The notes below the pieces were generated by a model. It saw only the letters and a list, made by a program, of their open reading frames with translations, had not been told where the DNA came from and ran no database searches. The position numbers and the translations under genes are program-made. Positions 8,101 through 16,549 of a DNA stretch of 64,000 nt are shown in pieces. Positions within the stretch are counted from its first letter, which is position 1; every line of letters begins with the position of its first letter. Origin of the DNA: Thermodesulfobacteriota bacterium (GTDB lineage: Bacteria > Desulfobacterota_D > UBA1144 > Nemesobacterales > CSP1-2); assembly GCA_035559815.1 (NCBI GenBank), contig DATMAT010000063.1, forward strand, positions 62,001 through 126,000, given 5' to 3'.

Positions 8101-8753
8101 CTTATGCATTGTAATTTGTCCGGTGTAATTTGTCCAGTTTCCTTAATTAAGAATTTCCATTAGATTGCCAGGAGTTTTCTAGGGACGGGTGTTTAGACCA
8201 TTTTTCCCGTCACTTCAGCCCGGTAAGATAATTTCATATCTCATGGAAGGAGAAATCTTAGTGACGAAATATTTTTAGGATTCCTCATATTCATTCGGAA
8301 TGACAACGTTACAAAACGGAGAAAATCTTAATAACTTGATGAATCACTGCTTAAAATACCATCCTTCGATGGGACTCAGGATGAGCGGATGCTCATCTGC
8401 TGAAAAAGCTTTATGAAATAAAAAATACCCGTTCATTCTGAGCTCCGGTCCCCCGGTTAAACCGGGGAAGAATGAACACTTCCAGTCCTGCAGAGTTTAT
8501 TACTGCGCTAGAGTTTATACAGAGTGTAGTTTAGGTGCTTCAGGACAAGCTCTGAGCTGTGGTCCTCGGTTAAGTCGGTGGGGGCAGAGTTGGGACAGGT
8601 TCAAAATGACACCACGTATGGGATTCCTTCGCTAAGTTCACACTGGGTAAAATCCAGTGACTCCTCGCTGTGACTTCTTACACTACTTGAGCGGAGAAGT
8701 TCATCACCATAGGAGAGTATTGGCTTAAAGTAGTTGCTTGGAAGTTAGCTAAG
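8101..8753. repeat. Gene-free stretch with nested palindrome
   Basis: I find no credible gene in these 650 bp. A nested hairpin lies at 8431-8477: outer arms GTTCATTCT (8431-8439) and AGAATGAAC (8469-8477) enclose CCCCGGTT A AACCGGGG (8451-8467). Fragments related to other intergenic repeats (CAGGACAAGCTCTGAGC, TTCGCTAAGTTCACACTGG) follow. The segment reads like accumulated repeat debris rather than a lost gene. Confidence 0.6.
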
Positions 8754-9206
8754 CTAGGTTTTTTTCCTTCGACAGTCTCGGCAGATGCCGTTTAGTAATA
8801 TGGTGTAACCAAGCACCGTGTAATTAGCCAGCGTCTTTTTGGAGAAGTCTAGTTCTCCCAACGTGTGGTCGTAGTAATCTTCCACCTTCTTGCACTCGAC
8901 GCAAACCAAGTGATGGTGCGGTTCTAAGTTGGCATCGTAACGGGCGGCGTTATAAAGTATGTTTACTACAGATACAAGCCCCAGCTTCTCGAACGTTTCC
9001 AATGTCCTGTAGATAGTGGTGAGGGATATATTTGGGTAGTAGTTCCTTATTTTTTTGTAAATGGATTCGGCGCTGGGGTGTTGGTCGGTGTTGGCTAACT
9101 CCCGGTATATGGCTACCCTTTGAGGAGTCACTTTGATACCGAGCTCCTTGCATTGATCTATGAAATTGCTTACGCGTTTTTCGATAACTGCGCTATCCAG
9201 CCGCAT
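8754..9206 (-). CDS. Fur-family metal/peroxide-responsive repressor (PerR-like)
   Basis: This 150-residue protein has the Fur fold: the winged-helix part contains KVTPQRVAIYRELANTDQHPSAESIY and ISLTTIYRTLETFEKLGLV. The dimerisation part has the metal site ARYDANLEPHHHLVC and two CXXC pairs (CVEC and CRDC) for structural zinc. The short length and the RYD...PHHH pattern resemble PerR more than classical Fur, but the sensed signal cannot be fixed from sequence. A minus-strand TATAAT lies at 9232-9227, about 20 bp upstream of the ATG. The gene is monocistronic and divergent from eda. Confidence 0.88.
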   Translation of the reverse strand: MRLDSAVIEKRVSNFIDQCKELGIKVTPQRVAIYRELANTDQHPSAESIYKKIRNYYPNISLTTIYRTLETFEKLGLVSVVNILYNAARYDANLEPHHHLVCVECKKVEDYYDHTLGELDFSKKTLANYTVLGYTILLNGICRDCRRKKT

Positions 9207-9315
9207 CTCGGTAAACCCATGTATATATTATACTAGTTAAAACTAAATATCCAGTCCGGGAATTATGCTGAAGTACTTGAAAACTGGAGTATGAGTTAGT
9301 TAAGGTTATAAAGGC

Positions 9316-9936
9316 ATGGAGATGGGTTTGGTCGATTTAGTAAGAAGCTCTAAGGTTATCGCGGTAATACGTGCCGTGGGGCCGGAGACTGCGCTTCGGT
9401 CTGCCCAGGCTTGTATTGAGGGTGGGCTTAAGTTGATAGAGATAACTTTTTCCTTCTCCGGTGCAGATAAGGTCATTTCAGAATTGAGTAAAGGATACGA
9501 TGTGGTGGTTGGTGCCGGAACGGTGTTGAATATGGACATGGCCAGGGCTGCCGCTGCCGCAGGCGCGAATTTCATAGTCTCTCCACACACGGACAGGGAG
9601 CTTATCCATTACGCCAAATCGAGGGACTTGCTGGTTGTAGCCGGGGCTCTCACGTCCTCAGAGATAGTTAATGCATGGAGATTGGGAGCAGACATGGTCA
9701 AGATCTTCCCGGTTAAAGCTGTGGGTGGAGCATCCTATATAAGGGCCATAAAAGAACCTCTTCCCTTTGTAGAAGTTATGACTACGGGCGGAGTTACTTT
9801 GGAAAATTTTAAGGAATTTCTCGATGCCGGAGCGACGGCCGTCGGTCTCTCTAGTGCGCTCCTCGGAAAAAACGGCTCCTTTGAGCCCGAGATTATTTAC
9901 GAAAGGGCCAAACGGGTTACTCAGGAAATTAACTAA
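9316..9936 (+). CDS. eda: 2-keto-3-deoxy-6-phosphogluconate / 4-hydroxy-2-oxoglutarate aldolase
   Basis: This 206-residue class I aldolase cleaves KDPG to pyruvate and glyceraldehyde-3-phosphate (Entner-Doudoroff pathway) or acts on 4-hydroxy-2-oxoglutarate. Family motifs are VIAVIRAVGPETALR, LIEITFSF with the catalytic Glu, VGAGTVLN, and DMVKIFPVKAVGG with the Schiff-base Lys. An alternative ATG lies two codons in at 9322; AAGG about 10 nt upstream fits the first. glgA follows 37 bp later with its own strong ribosome-binding site, so the two are probably co-transcribed. No edd gene is in the window, so the pathway context is open. Confidence 0.93.
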   Translation: MEMGLVDLVRSSKVIAVIRAVGPETALRSAQACIEGGLKLIEITFSFSGADKVISELSKGYDVVVGAGTVLNMDMARAAAAAGANFIVSPHTDRELIHYAKSRDLLVVAGALTSSEIVNAWRLGADMVKIFPVKAVGGASYIRAIKEPLPFVEVMTTGGVTLENFKEFLDAGATAVGLSSALLGKNGSFEPEIIYERAKRVTQEIN

Positions 9937-9973
9937 GGTTTGATGAAAGGGTCAAAATTAGGAGGACTAGGTA

Positions 9974-11455
9974 ATGAAGGTGCTTTTTATCTCGCCGGAG
10001 ATGGAACCGCTGGCAAAAGTAGGCGGGCTTGCCGATGTAGTCGGCGCACTTCCCCGGGAACTCAAACGGTTGGGCTGTGACGTTAGAGTAGTTATTCCCT
10101 ATTATCAGCACGTTAAGGAAAACATCGATAAAATTGGGCTTAAGCCCAGGGAGTCAGGAAAGGAGGTGGTTGTAGCCATAGACTGGCTTCCTTTCAGGGG
10201 TAATGTCACCGAGGTCACCTTAGACCAGGTTACGGTCTATCTACTCGGCAATGACCGTCTCTTCGACCGTGAGTATATATACTCGACGCCAAAAGGGGAT
10301 TATCCGGATAATTATTTGCGGTTCGGATTTCTTTCCCTGGCGGCGCTGGAGACGGCAAGGGCGCTAGGCTTCAACCCGGATATAATACACTGCCACGACT
10401 GGCAAACGGCAATGGTTCCTATCTCCCTAAGGTGGAGAAAACATCTCCGGGACGACCCATTTTTCAAGGACGCAAGGATCGTTTTTACGATTCATAATAT
10501 CGCCTATCAGGGCTTATTCCCTAAGGAAATTTTGGATGAGTTTGGACTACCTTGGTATATATACACACCACAGGGGATTGAATTTTATGGGAAGGTGAAT
10601 CTGTTAAAGGGGGGCATAGCCTATTCTGACCTGGTCACCACGGTAAGCCCTACCTATGCTGAAGAGATAAAGACACCGCAATACGGGTATGGCCTCGACG
10701 GGGTTCTTAGATGGGTCTCCCAGAACTCCAACAGCCTAGTGGGGATCTTGAACGGGATAGATTACGAGCTCTGGAACCCGGAGAAGGATAAAGCGCTCTA
10801 TCTGAATTACGCCACCGGGGATATCGACGGCAGGCTCAAGAATAAATCCAAGCTCAAGGAGGAGCTCGGTCTCAATACAGACGAGTCGAAGCCGCTAATA
10901 GGAATGGTGTCTAGGCTGACCGAACAGAAGGGAATAGACTTGGTGGTAGAATCCCTTCGTCAAATCATAGACCTGGGCTTTCAACTGGCCATTCTCGGCA
11001 CTGGCGAGGAAAGATACGAACGGATGCTGGAGAATGCCAAGCAGGTACACAGAGAAAATGTGTCTTTTTCCTCAGGATTCAGCGATGAGTTGGCCAGGAG
11101 GATTTATGCCGGCTCAGACATGTTCCTCATGCCCTCTCGTTTCGAGCCGTGTGGTCTTGGGCAGATGATCGCCTTGCGGTATGGCAGTATCCCGGTAGTA
11201 AGGGGGACGGGCGGACTCTTGGATACCATAAGGGATTACAATGCCGATAAAGAAAAAGGGAATGGATTCGTATTCTATGAGTTTTCGAAGGTGAGTTTTC
11301 TCGATGCACTAGTGCGAGCTATTTCCGTATATGAGAATCGTAATGAGTGGATGGCACTGGTTAACAGGGCGATGAGAGAGGATTTCTCCTGGAAAAGGTC
11401 GAGTGAAAAGTATCTGGAGATGTATGAAAAGCTGGCCTCGAGAGAGCGTCAATAG
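9974..11455 (+). CDS. glgA: Glycogen synthase (ADP-glucose-type, GT5)
   Basis: This is a 493-residue GT5 glycosyltransferase that extends alpha-1,4-glucan from ADP-glucose (or UDP-glucose) in the cytoplasm. The N-terminus has KVGGLADVVGALPREL, the nucleotide-sugar-binding KXGGL motif; HCHDWQTAM and VSPTYAEEI follow. The C-terminal Rossmann half has MVSRLTEQKGIDL and SRFEPCGLGQMIALRYG, including the catalytic Glu region. The length is normal for the family. AGGAGG lies 8 nt upstream of the ATG. No branching enzyme or ADP-glucose pyrophosphorylase gene is present in the window. Confidence 0.95.
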   Translation: MKVLFISPEMEPLAKVGGLADVVGALPRELKRLGCDVRVVIPYYQHVKENIDKIGLKPRESGKEVVVAIDWLPFRGNVTEVTLDQVTVYLLGNDRLFDREYIYSTPKGDYPDNYLRFGFLSLAALETARALGFNPDIIHCHDWQTAMVPISLRWRKHLRDDPFFKDARIVFTIHNIAYQGLFPKEILDEFGLPWYIYTPQGIEFYGKVNLLKGGIAYSDLVTTVSPTYAEEIKTPQYGYGLDGVLRWVSQNSNSLVGILNGIDYELWNPEKDKALYLNYATGDIDGRLKNKSKLKEELGLNTDESKPLIGMVSRLTEQKGIDLVVESLRQIIDLGFQLAILGTGEERYERMLENAKQVHRENVSFSSGFSDELARRIYAGSDMFLMPSRFEPCGLGQMIALRYGSIPVVRGTGGLLDTIRDYNADKEKGNGFVFYEFSKVSFLDALVRAISVYENRNEWMALVNRAMREDFSWKRSSEKYLEMYEKLASRERQ

Positions 11456-11570
11456 TATAACCAACCGGATATTTTGGGTTCTTGGGTAAAGTTACACTGC
11501 TTGAAACCGTACCAGGGTCTCGCCGGTTTATATATTACGGTAAGATTATGGTAAGAGGGGTTCAAAGGAA

Positions 11571-12998
11571 ATGAAGAATAAAATATTAGTATTAGGATTG
11601 GCATTTGCACTGTTATTTGGAATGGGATTCAGAAATCGTGCCGAAGCGGATACCAAAGTTAGCTTCAGTGTATTCTTTGATGCCCTAGCCCCCTATGGCA
11701 ACTGGGTATTCGTTCCCGAATACGGATACGCCTGGTATCCGTATAGCGTTGGGTCGAGCTGGAGACCCTATAGCTACGGCCGGTGGTCGTGGTCTGATTA
11801 CGGTTGGATATGGATATCCGATGAGCCTTGGGGATGGGCTACCTATCATTACGGGAGGTGGGTCTTTGACGATTACTACGGCTGGTTATGGCTGCCGGGC
11901 ACGGTTTGGGCACCGGCTTGGGTTACCTGGTTTACCGGGCCGAGTTATATAGGATGGGCACCTCTTCCACCCGATTACGATTTTTTCTATTCCGACTACG
12001 GCTACTACGGCCACCCTTACAAACACCACCATCATCATCATTATCACTACCACCACCATTACATCAAACCAAGTCACTGTGTGTTCGTTCCTTCACACCA
12101 TTTCCTGCACCATAACGTGCATTCAGTGGCCTTAAGTCCCTCAAAAAACGTCACTATAATTAAGAATACAAATAAGGTGACAAACATAAAACTGGTGAAT
12201 AACAAGTTGGTGAACTATGGCCCCAGCGTCAGCCTGGTCGAGAAGAGCACCAGGGCGAAAATAAGAAAGGTAAACGTGGTGGATGGCGATTTGAGGGTTA
12301 TCCGAGGCGGCGCGAGTGTGAATAAACTGGAAGGCCGGGAATACCGGGTGTTTCGCCCAAAGATAGTTAAAGAGGGAAAGGAAGCACCCGTAATTAAAAA
12401 GGATATTAACGGGGGCACTGTACAGATAGACAAAAAAAGAGGAAATATTGCCCCTTATAAAGATCAAGAGAAGTCGTTGAAGAAGAAGGAAACCCTCCCG
12501 AGCAACCATTCATTCAAGGAGCCGGACGGCCAGGAATATAGAATAAATCCGGCTAAAAAGGGCAATTTATTGCAGACACACGGCCAGGAAAAGAGAATTC
12601 CCAAGAACAAAAAATCTATCGAACGAGATTATTCGAGAAAGCCGAGTATTAAAGCAGGGACTGCCTTTGTAGGCGAGAATAAGGCGATAACGGACCACGA
12701 TCACATCTATTCAAACGCTAGTTATCCGGCGTACAGAAAAGGGAAGAAAGATCCGATGAAAACCGGGGACCTAATAAGAGGTAAAAAGGTTGAGAAAGCC
12801 TCGTACAAGCCGGCTAAGTTTAACGAATCTAATGAATATAAAAGAGGGAATGTGAAGGACGATAGAGTCTATAAAAACGACATTAAAAAGAATTCAGAAA
12901 TGAACTGGAACTCGGAATCTCGCGGATACCAGCCTAGTAAGCGAACCTTCAACAATCAGGGTAGTCTTAGGAAGGGTCAAAGGGGTTTAAGACATTAG
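11571..12998 (+). CDS. Secreted YXWGXW-repeat (DUF6600-like) protein with His-rich and Lys-rich tail
   Basis: The 475-residue protein has a signal peptide (cleavage near AEA-DTKV, residue 26). The part around residues 35-140 is built of Trp/Tyr/Gly repeats such as APYGNWV, YSYGRWSWSDYGWIW, DEPWGWATYHYGRWV and YYGWLWLPG, typical of DUF6600 exported proteins. A His cluster follows (about twelve His within 20 residues near 150-172). The C-terminal 300 residues are Lys-rich, low in complexity and probably disordered. AAGGAA precedes the ATG. The function is unknown; the repeats suggest surface or envelope localisation, and the His cluster could bind metal. It is alone between glgA and an unknown gene. 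Confidence 0.85.
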   Translation: MKNKILVLGLAFALLFGMGFRNRAEADTKVSFSVFFDALAPYGNWVFVPEYGYAWYPYSVGSSWRPYSYGRWSWSDYGWIWISDEPWGWATYHYGRWVFDDYYGWLWLPGTVWAPAWVTWFTGPSYIGWAPLPPDYDFFYSDYGYYGHPYKHHHHHHYHYHHHYIKPSHCVFVPSHHFLHHNVHSVALSPSKNVTIIKNTNKVTNIKLVNNKLVNYGPSVSLVEKSTRAKIRKVNVVDGDLRVIRGGASVNKLEGREYRVFRPKIVKEGKEAPVIKKDINGGTVQIDKKRGNIAPYKDQEKSLKKKETLPSNHSFKEPDGQEYRINPAKKGNLLQTHGQEKRIPKNKKSIERDYSRKPSIKAGTAFVGENKAITDHDHIYSNASYPAYRKGKKDPMKTGDLIRGKKVEKASYKPAKFNESNEYKRGNVKDDRVYKNDIKKNSEMNWNSESRGYQPSKRTFNNQGSLRKGQRGLRH

Positions 12999-13021
12999 AG
13001 AGGTTATCTTTAAATTTATCA

Positions 13022-13049
13022 GTAGGGGTGCATGGCCATGCGCTCCTAC
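13022..13049. repeat. Hairpin GTAGGGGTGCATGG/CCATGCGCTCCTAC
   Basis: Two 14-nt arms with 12 pairing positions and no loop lie just downstream of the YXWGXW gene. The sequence resembles other short intergenic palindromes in the window (58766-58793). No T-tract follows, so it does not look like an intrinsic terminator. Confidence 0.5.
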
Positions 13050-13097
13050 AATTACCATGTAATTCCTTTACTCATCTCGTTCTGATATTATATTCCC

Positions 13098-13484
13098 ATG
13101 AATAGCCGGTCTCAGACCAGGAAGAAGATTCACCTGAGCGGCCTGGACGAATTTTTCGCAGACAACGTCCTCGGGAAAGAGGAAAAGCCGCTTAAATTTC
13201 TTATTCATAAAGACGGGGACCCGGGCTTTATATCCGCACTTCTTCTCGATACTGAAGAAGGTATGGAAAAAGAGGGTATAGATTTTGAGCTATCATCCTG
13301 CGAATGTGCCGGTCTTGAGGGCTTGGAGGTTTCCGATTTCCTCATAAAACCGGTCTTCACAAGCTCTGCATACGAGTTCTTCGATTTTGTGCTGCTGTTT
13401 TTAGACTCCTTTGAGTGTCTCGTGGATTTCACCGGGAATGCTTGGAAAATAAAAATTTTAAAGTCCACTGTCCATGAAAGATGA
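13098..13484 (+). CDS. Hypothetical 128-residue protein
   Basis: I do not recognise a family. The product is acidic overall, with a basic start (SRSQTRKKIHL) and a middle containing GDPGFISALLLDTEEG, SSCECAGLEGLEVSDFL and a C-terminal aromatic/hydrophobic stretch FFDFVLLFLDSFECLVDF. No signal peptide or clear membrane segment is visible. There is no Shine-Dalgarno; TATTAT lies a few bases upstream of the ATG, so the transcript may be nearly leaderless, or the frame may not be expressed. It lies downstream of the YXWGXW gene and faces the DUF4410-like gene tail to tail. Confidence 0.5.
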   Translation: MNSRSQTRKKIHLSGLDEFFADNVLGKEEKPLKFLIHKDGDPGFISALLLDTEEGMEKEGIDFELSSCECAGLEGLEVSDFLIKPVFTSSAYEFFDFVLLFLDSFECLVDFTGNAWKIKILKSTVHER

Positions 13485-13581
13485 TAAGGTTTCTTCACGA
13501 CCACACGTCTTAAACCTATCTTGGTTTTTAACTTTGAACCCAATCGGGTAGCTAGGCAATAATCTATCCAAAAGAGCAACA

Positions 13582-14106
13582 CTAAGGAGTGTAGTTGGCA
13601 TTGATGTATCGGACAATCTCGTCAGCCAGGCGTGAGTAGGCAAACGGTACTCCGCCGCTTACCGCTCCGGCCTTGGAGGTTCCTTCGAAAGTGGCCTCGG
13701 CTATAACCCTGTTGTCTCTCTTATCCAGAAAACGCACCTCCGCCGCAACCTTTACTGTCCTGACCGCTTGCTCGTACCATTCTTTGGGTTCGAGTTTGGT
13801 TATGGTCCCCTCCATAACCATGACCCCCTCGGTGACGTCTAAGGGAGAACGGCTGACGCCGACGAATGTCTGGTCTCTTTTTAGCTTGTCCGCAATTTCG
13901 TTGGGAATGCTCCAGAGGGAATCCGGGGGTACATAGGTAAGGGTCGTTTTAAAGTCCGGAATCTCGATAATCACGAACCTGGCCAGCCCCTCGGTGGGTG
14001 GCGCTGTCTGGTAGGTCCTCTGCGCCCCGCATGAAATAATGAAAATGACCGGTCCGAGCAAAAGGCAAAGTTGAAAGAAGGTAGATATAGAATTTTTTCT
14101 GTGCAT
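13582..14106 (-). CDS. DUF4410-like lipoprotein
   Basis: This 174-residue protein has a lipoprotein signal ending in FIISC, so it is probably anchored to the outer membrane. The mature part follows the DUF4410 pattern: FVIIEIPDFKTTLTYVPPDSL, IPNEIADKLK, VMVMEGTITKL, VKVAAEVRFLDKRDNRVIAEATFEG and a final YSRLADEIVRYINANY. A GGAGG site precedes the ATG. A divergent paralogue is encoded at 62625-63170 with the same order of blocks. The function of the family is unknown. Confidence 0.75.
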   Translation of the reverse strand: MHRKNSISTFFQLCLLLGPVIFIISCGAQRTYQTAPPTEGLARFVIIEIPDFKTTLTYVPPDSLWSIPNEIADKLKRDQTFVGVSRSPLDVTEGVMVMEGTITKLEPKEWYEQAVRTVKVAAEVRFLDKRDNRVIAEATFEGTSKAGAVSGGVPFAYSRLADEIVRYINANYTP

Positions 14107-14280
14107 ATTCTTCCTCCGTACCGAGTTTAGAAAATATTCTCGTAAATAGGTTTAAAGTCAATATTAAAATACCTCTTACATGCTGAAAAATAAAGAATTA
14201 TTAATGGTAGCAAAAATCACCGAGACTAAGTTAATTCGAGCAATTTTTAAGCTAGGCAGGATGGGTTTAACCAATATAAA

Positions 14281-15357
14281 TTAGAAGTGCTTGATGATTC
14301 TATAAAAGGTATCCCGCTGTGCCGGTTTGAACCCGGCCGTTCTTATCATTTGGATGAGTTCATCAATCGATGCTCGAAGTTTATTCTCGGCACAGCCGAG
14401 CACGTTTTCATCGTAGAGAGTACCCCCTAAGTCGCTCGCTCCATAGTGAAGGGAAATGGAACCCATCTTTTTACCCTGGGTAAACCAGGAGCCCTGAAGG
14501 TGGGTGAAGTTATCCAGATATATCCTGGAAACGGCAAGCACGCGTAGATATCTTTCTCCCCCTATTTCCTGGGGGAGTTTCTTCTCCAAGAATGTGTTTC
14601 TGGGTTTGAAAGTCCAGGGTATGAAAGCCAGAAACCCTCCGGTCTCATCCTGGAGGCTTCTAATCCTATCCAGGTGTTCGATTATGTCTTCGTCTTCCTC
14701 GAAATGGCCAAACATCATGGTGGCCGTGGTTTTGAACCCGGTTTGGTGAGCCTCCCTTGTAACCTTTATCCACTGGTCGGCGTCGATTTTGAGGGGGCTT
14801 ATTTTTTTTCTTACCCTGTTGCTCAATACCTCGGCGCCTCCTCCGGGTATGGTCCTCAGCCCGGCTTCCCAGAGCCTCTCCAGAACCTCTTTGGTGCTGA
14901 TTCCCGAATACTTCGCAATGGCACTTATCTCCGGGGCGGAAAAGGCGTGAAGGTGTAAATCTGGTATCTCTTCTCTCACCCGTCTCACTAGCTCTAGATA
15001 GTAGTCGAGCTTGATATCCGGGTTGTGACCGCCCTGAAGAAGAACGGTAGTAGCCCCGTTATGGAAGGATGTCTTCATAATCTGGAGTAGCTCGTCGATG
15101 GTGAGGGTGTATGCATCCGAGGCCCCGGCCGGTCTCCAGAAGGCGCAGAATAGGCACTCGGTGTCACAAACGTTTGTATAGTTTGGGTTAGTGTCGGCGA
15201 CAAAGGTAACGAATCCTTCCGGGTTGAATCTGGTTTTTACCATATCGGCCACCGCCCCAAGCTCGAGCAGGTCGGCCTGGCGAAGGAGTAGGAGCGCTTC
15301 GTCCGGAGTTAACCTTTCACTCCTTAAAACCTTGTTAAATATGGCTGGAACCTGCAT
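14281..15357 (-). CDS. mqnC: Cyclic dehypoxanthinyl futalosine synthase (radical SAM)
   Basis: MqnC is the radical SAM enzyme that cyclises dehypoxanthine futalosine in the futalosine route to menaquinone. The 358-residue product has NYTNVCDTECLFCAF, giving the CX3CX2C cluster site, TTVLLQGGHNPDIKLDYY, IPGGGAEVLS, TATMMFGHFEED and the MqnC-typical C-terminal GSWFTQGKKMGSISLHYGA region ending with ASDLGGT. MqnE would differ in this last region. No other mqn gene is in the window, so the pathway is scattered. Presence implies menaquinone-based respiration. The ribosome-binding site is weak (AAGAA). Confidence 0.9.
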   Translation of the reverse strand: MQVPAIFNKVLRSERLTPDEALLLLRQADLLELGAVADMVKTRFNPEGFVTFVADTNPNYTNVCDTECLFCAFWRPAGASDAYTLTIDELLQIMKTSFHNGATTVLLQGGHNPDIKLDYYLELVRRVREEIPDLHLHAFSAPEISAIAKYSGISTKEVLERLWEAGLRTIPGGGAEVLSNRVRKKISPLKIDADQWIKVTREAHQTGFKTTATMMFGHFEEDEDIIEHLDRIRSLQDETGGFLAFIPWTFKPRNTFLEKKLPQEIGGERYLRVLAVSRIYLDNFTHLQGSWFTQGKKMGSISLHYGASDLGGTLYDENVLGCAENKLRASIDELIQMIRTAGFKPAQRDTFYRIIKHF

Positions 15358-15509
15358 TTCTTTTTAATTCAACCTTATTAGGTAATCACTGTCAATCTTT
15401 ACTTTTTTAATAACCTGCTTTCCAACCGGCCCTCTTTCGGTCGCGGGTATATAGAACCACTCTGGTCTAAAATCATTGATATTGGCGAAATAGCGCTCCG
15501 ATAAAATAG

Positions 15510-15701
15510 TTATATCTTTCTCCAGAGCAGCCAAATAATGGCCGAAATCGCACCAAGAACGTAAAAGACGAGATACATGATAAACGCTGAGGCCGAAAAC
15601 TGCCAGAAGAGGAATTTAACATATATAGACTCGGCATTCTGGAAAAGCGCTATTACCACTATAAGTACTATCAGCATGACCACGATTGTTTTTGGTTTCA
15701 T
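15510..15701 (-). CDS. lapA: LapA-family (DUF1049) small membrane protein
   Basis: The 63-residue protein consists of two hydrophobic helices, KTIVVMLIVLIVVIALFQNA and FIMYLVFYVLGAISAIIWLL, separated by ESIYVKFLFWQFSAS. The FQNAESIYVKFLFW motif is characteristic of the LapA/YciS domain, which in E. coli works with LapB in controlling lipopolysaccharide synthesis. No lapB is nearby, so that role is only suggested. GGAG lies 12 nt upstream of the ATG. Confidence 0.75.
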   Translation of the reverse strand: MKPKTIVVMLIVLIVVIALFQNAESIYVKFLFWQFSASAFIMYLVFYVLGAISAIIWLLWRKI

Positions 15702-15806
15702 GATATCATCTCCATAGTTCTTTCCCGGTCAGGTTTTCCCCTATTATACAGATTTCGAGTGGAATCTCGAATTTGGATTATTCTGGATTAATTGAGGAAT
15801 ATATAG

Positions 15807-16430
15807 TTATACAGGAATAAAATCGGACATCTTTCTAATATGCCTTTCCACGTTGGCAAGATAGTCCAGTATGGCCAGGTAAACGGAAGAAGCCTTGGAT
15901 AAACAGGTGCCCTCGATCAAACGCTCCTGGTGGGCAAGGGCATATTCGTTGACCTTATCCTGAAACCCTATCCCCTCTTCCTTGATGTACCTTATCAGAA
16001 CCTTATTCTTGGTCTTCAAAGCATCACGCACGCATTCAAGAAGCTCTATGGCTTTGGCGAAAAGCGTGTTTACCTCTCTTATCGCTCTTTCGCTGAATAG
16101 CGTGCCTTCCTGATTCATGGTTCTTATACACCTTACCAGAAGCTCTATATTATCTCCTATTCTCTCAAAGTGGGCGGGGATAAAACTAAGCCCCTCTTTT
16201 ATTTCGGGCGTTGCGCCCCCTTTTGATACATTAGAGATGATTAGTTGTATCAACTCCTTTTCCTTGTTGTGTATTTGTCGTCCGAGCACCTCCGCTTGAT
16301 TTAATTTTTCCCGGTCATGCCGCCTAAAACCTTCCCAAGTCGCAGCCAGCATTTCCTTGGTCGAATCGCACATGGCGATAATTTCTTCTTCTAGATTCTT
16401 AGAGATTTCCACTGAGACATTTGTGGACAT
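15807..16430 (-). CDS. PhoU-domain protein
   Basis: This 207-residue helical protein carries the PhoU pattern twice: FIPAHFERIGDNIELLVRCI in the first half and YLAILDYLANVERHIRKMSDF in the second. PhoU proteins restrain phosphate uptake or bind metal clusters near Pst transporters; stand-alone copies also accompany Na/phosphate cotransporters. No pst, phoR or phoB genes are in the window, so the partner is unknown. GGGAGG lies 12 nt upstream of the ATG. Upstream on the same strand is the Memo-like gene, 119 bp away. Confidence 0.8.
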   Translation of the reverse strand: MSTNVSVEISKNLEEEIIAMCDSTKEMLAATWEGFRRHDREKLNQAEVLGRQIHNKEKELIQLIISNVSKGGATPEIKEGLSFIPAHFERIGDNIELLVRCIRTMNQEGTLFSERAIREVNTLFAKAIELLECVRDALKTKNKVLIRYIKEEGIGFQDKVNEYALAHQERLIEGTCLSKASSVYLAILDYLANVERHIRKMSDFIPV

Positions 16431-16549
16431 AGAATTATTTGCCTCCCCAATAAGGATTATAGCACCAAGATTATGCGTATGTAAATTTATTTTTTAGGTC
16501 GGAGGTGGTTGATCTTACGCCAGAATTGGTTTGATGCAACTCTGGAAAT

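Noticed and set aside
11886-12077. Minus-strand Val/Met-rich frame over the His cluster
   Set aside because: Product of reading the CAC/CAT codon run in antisense; the plus-strand protein has a signal peptide, a ribosome-binding site and family repeats.
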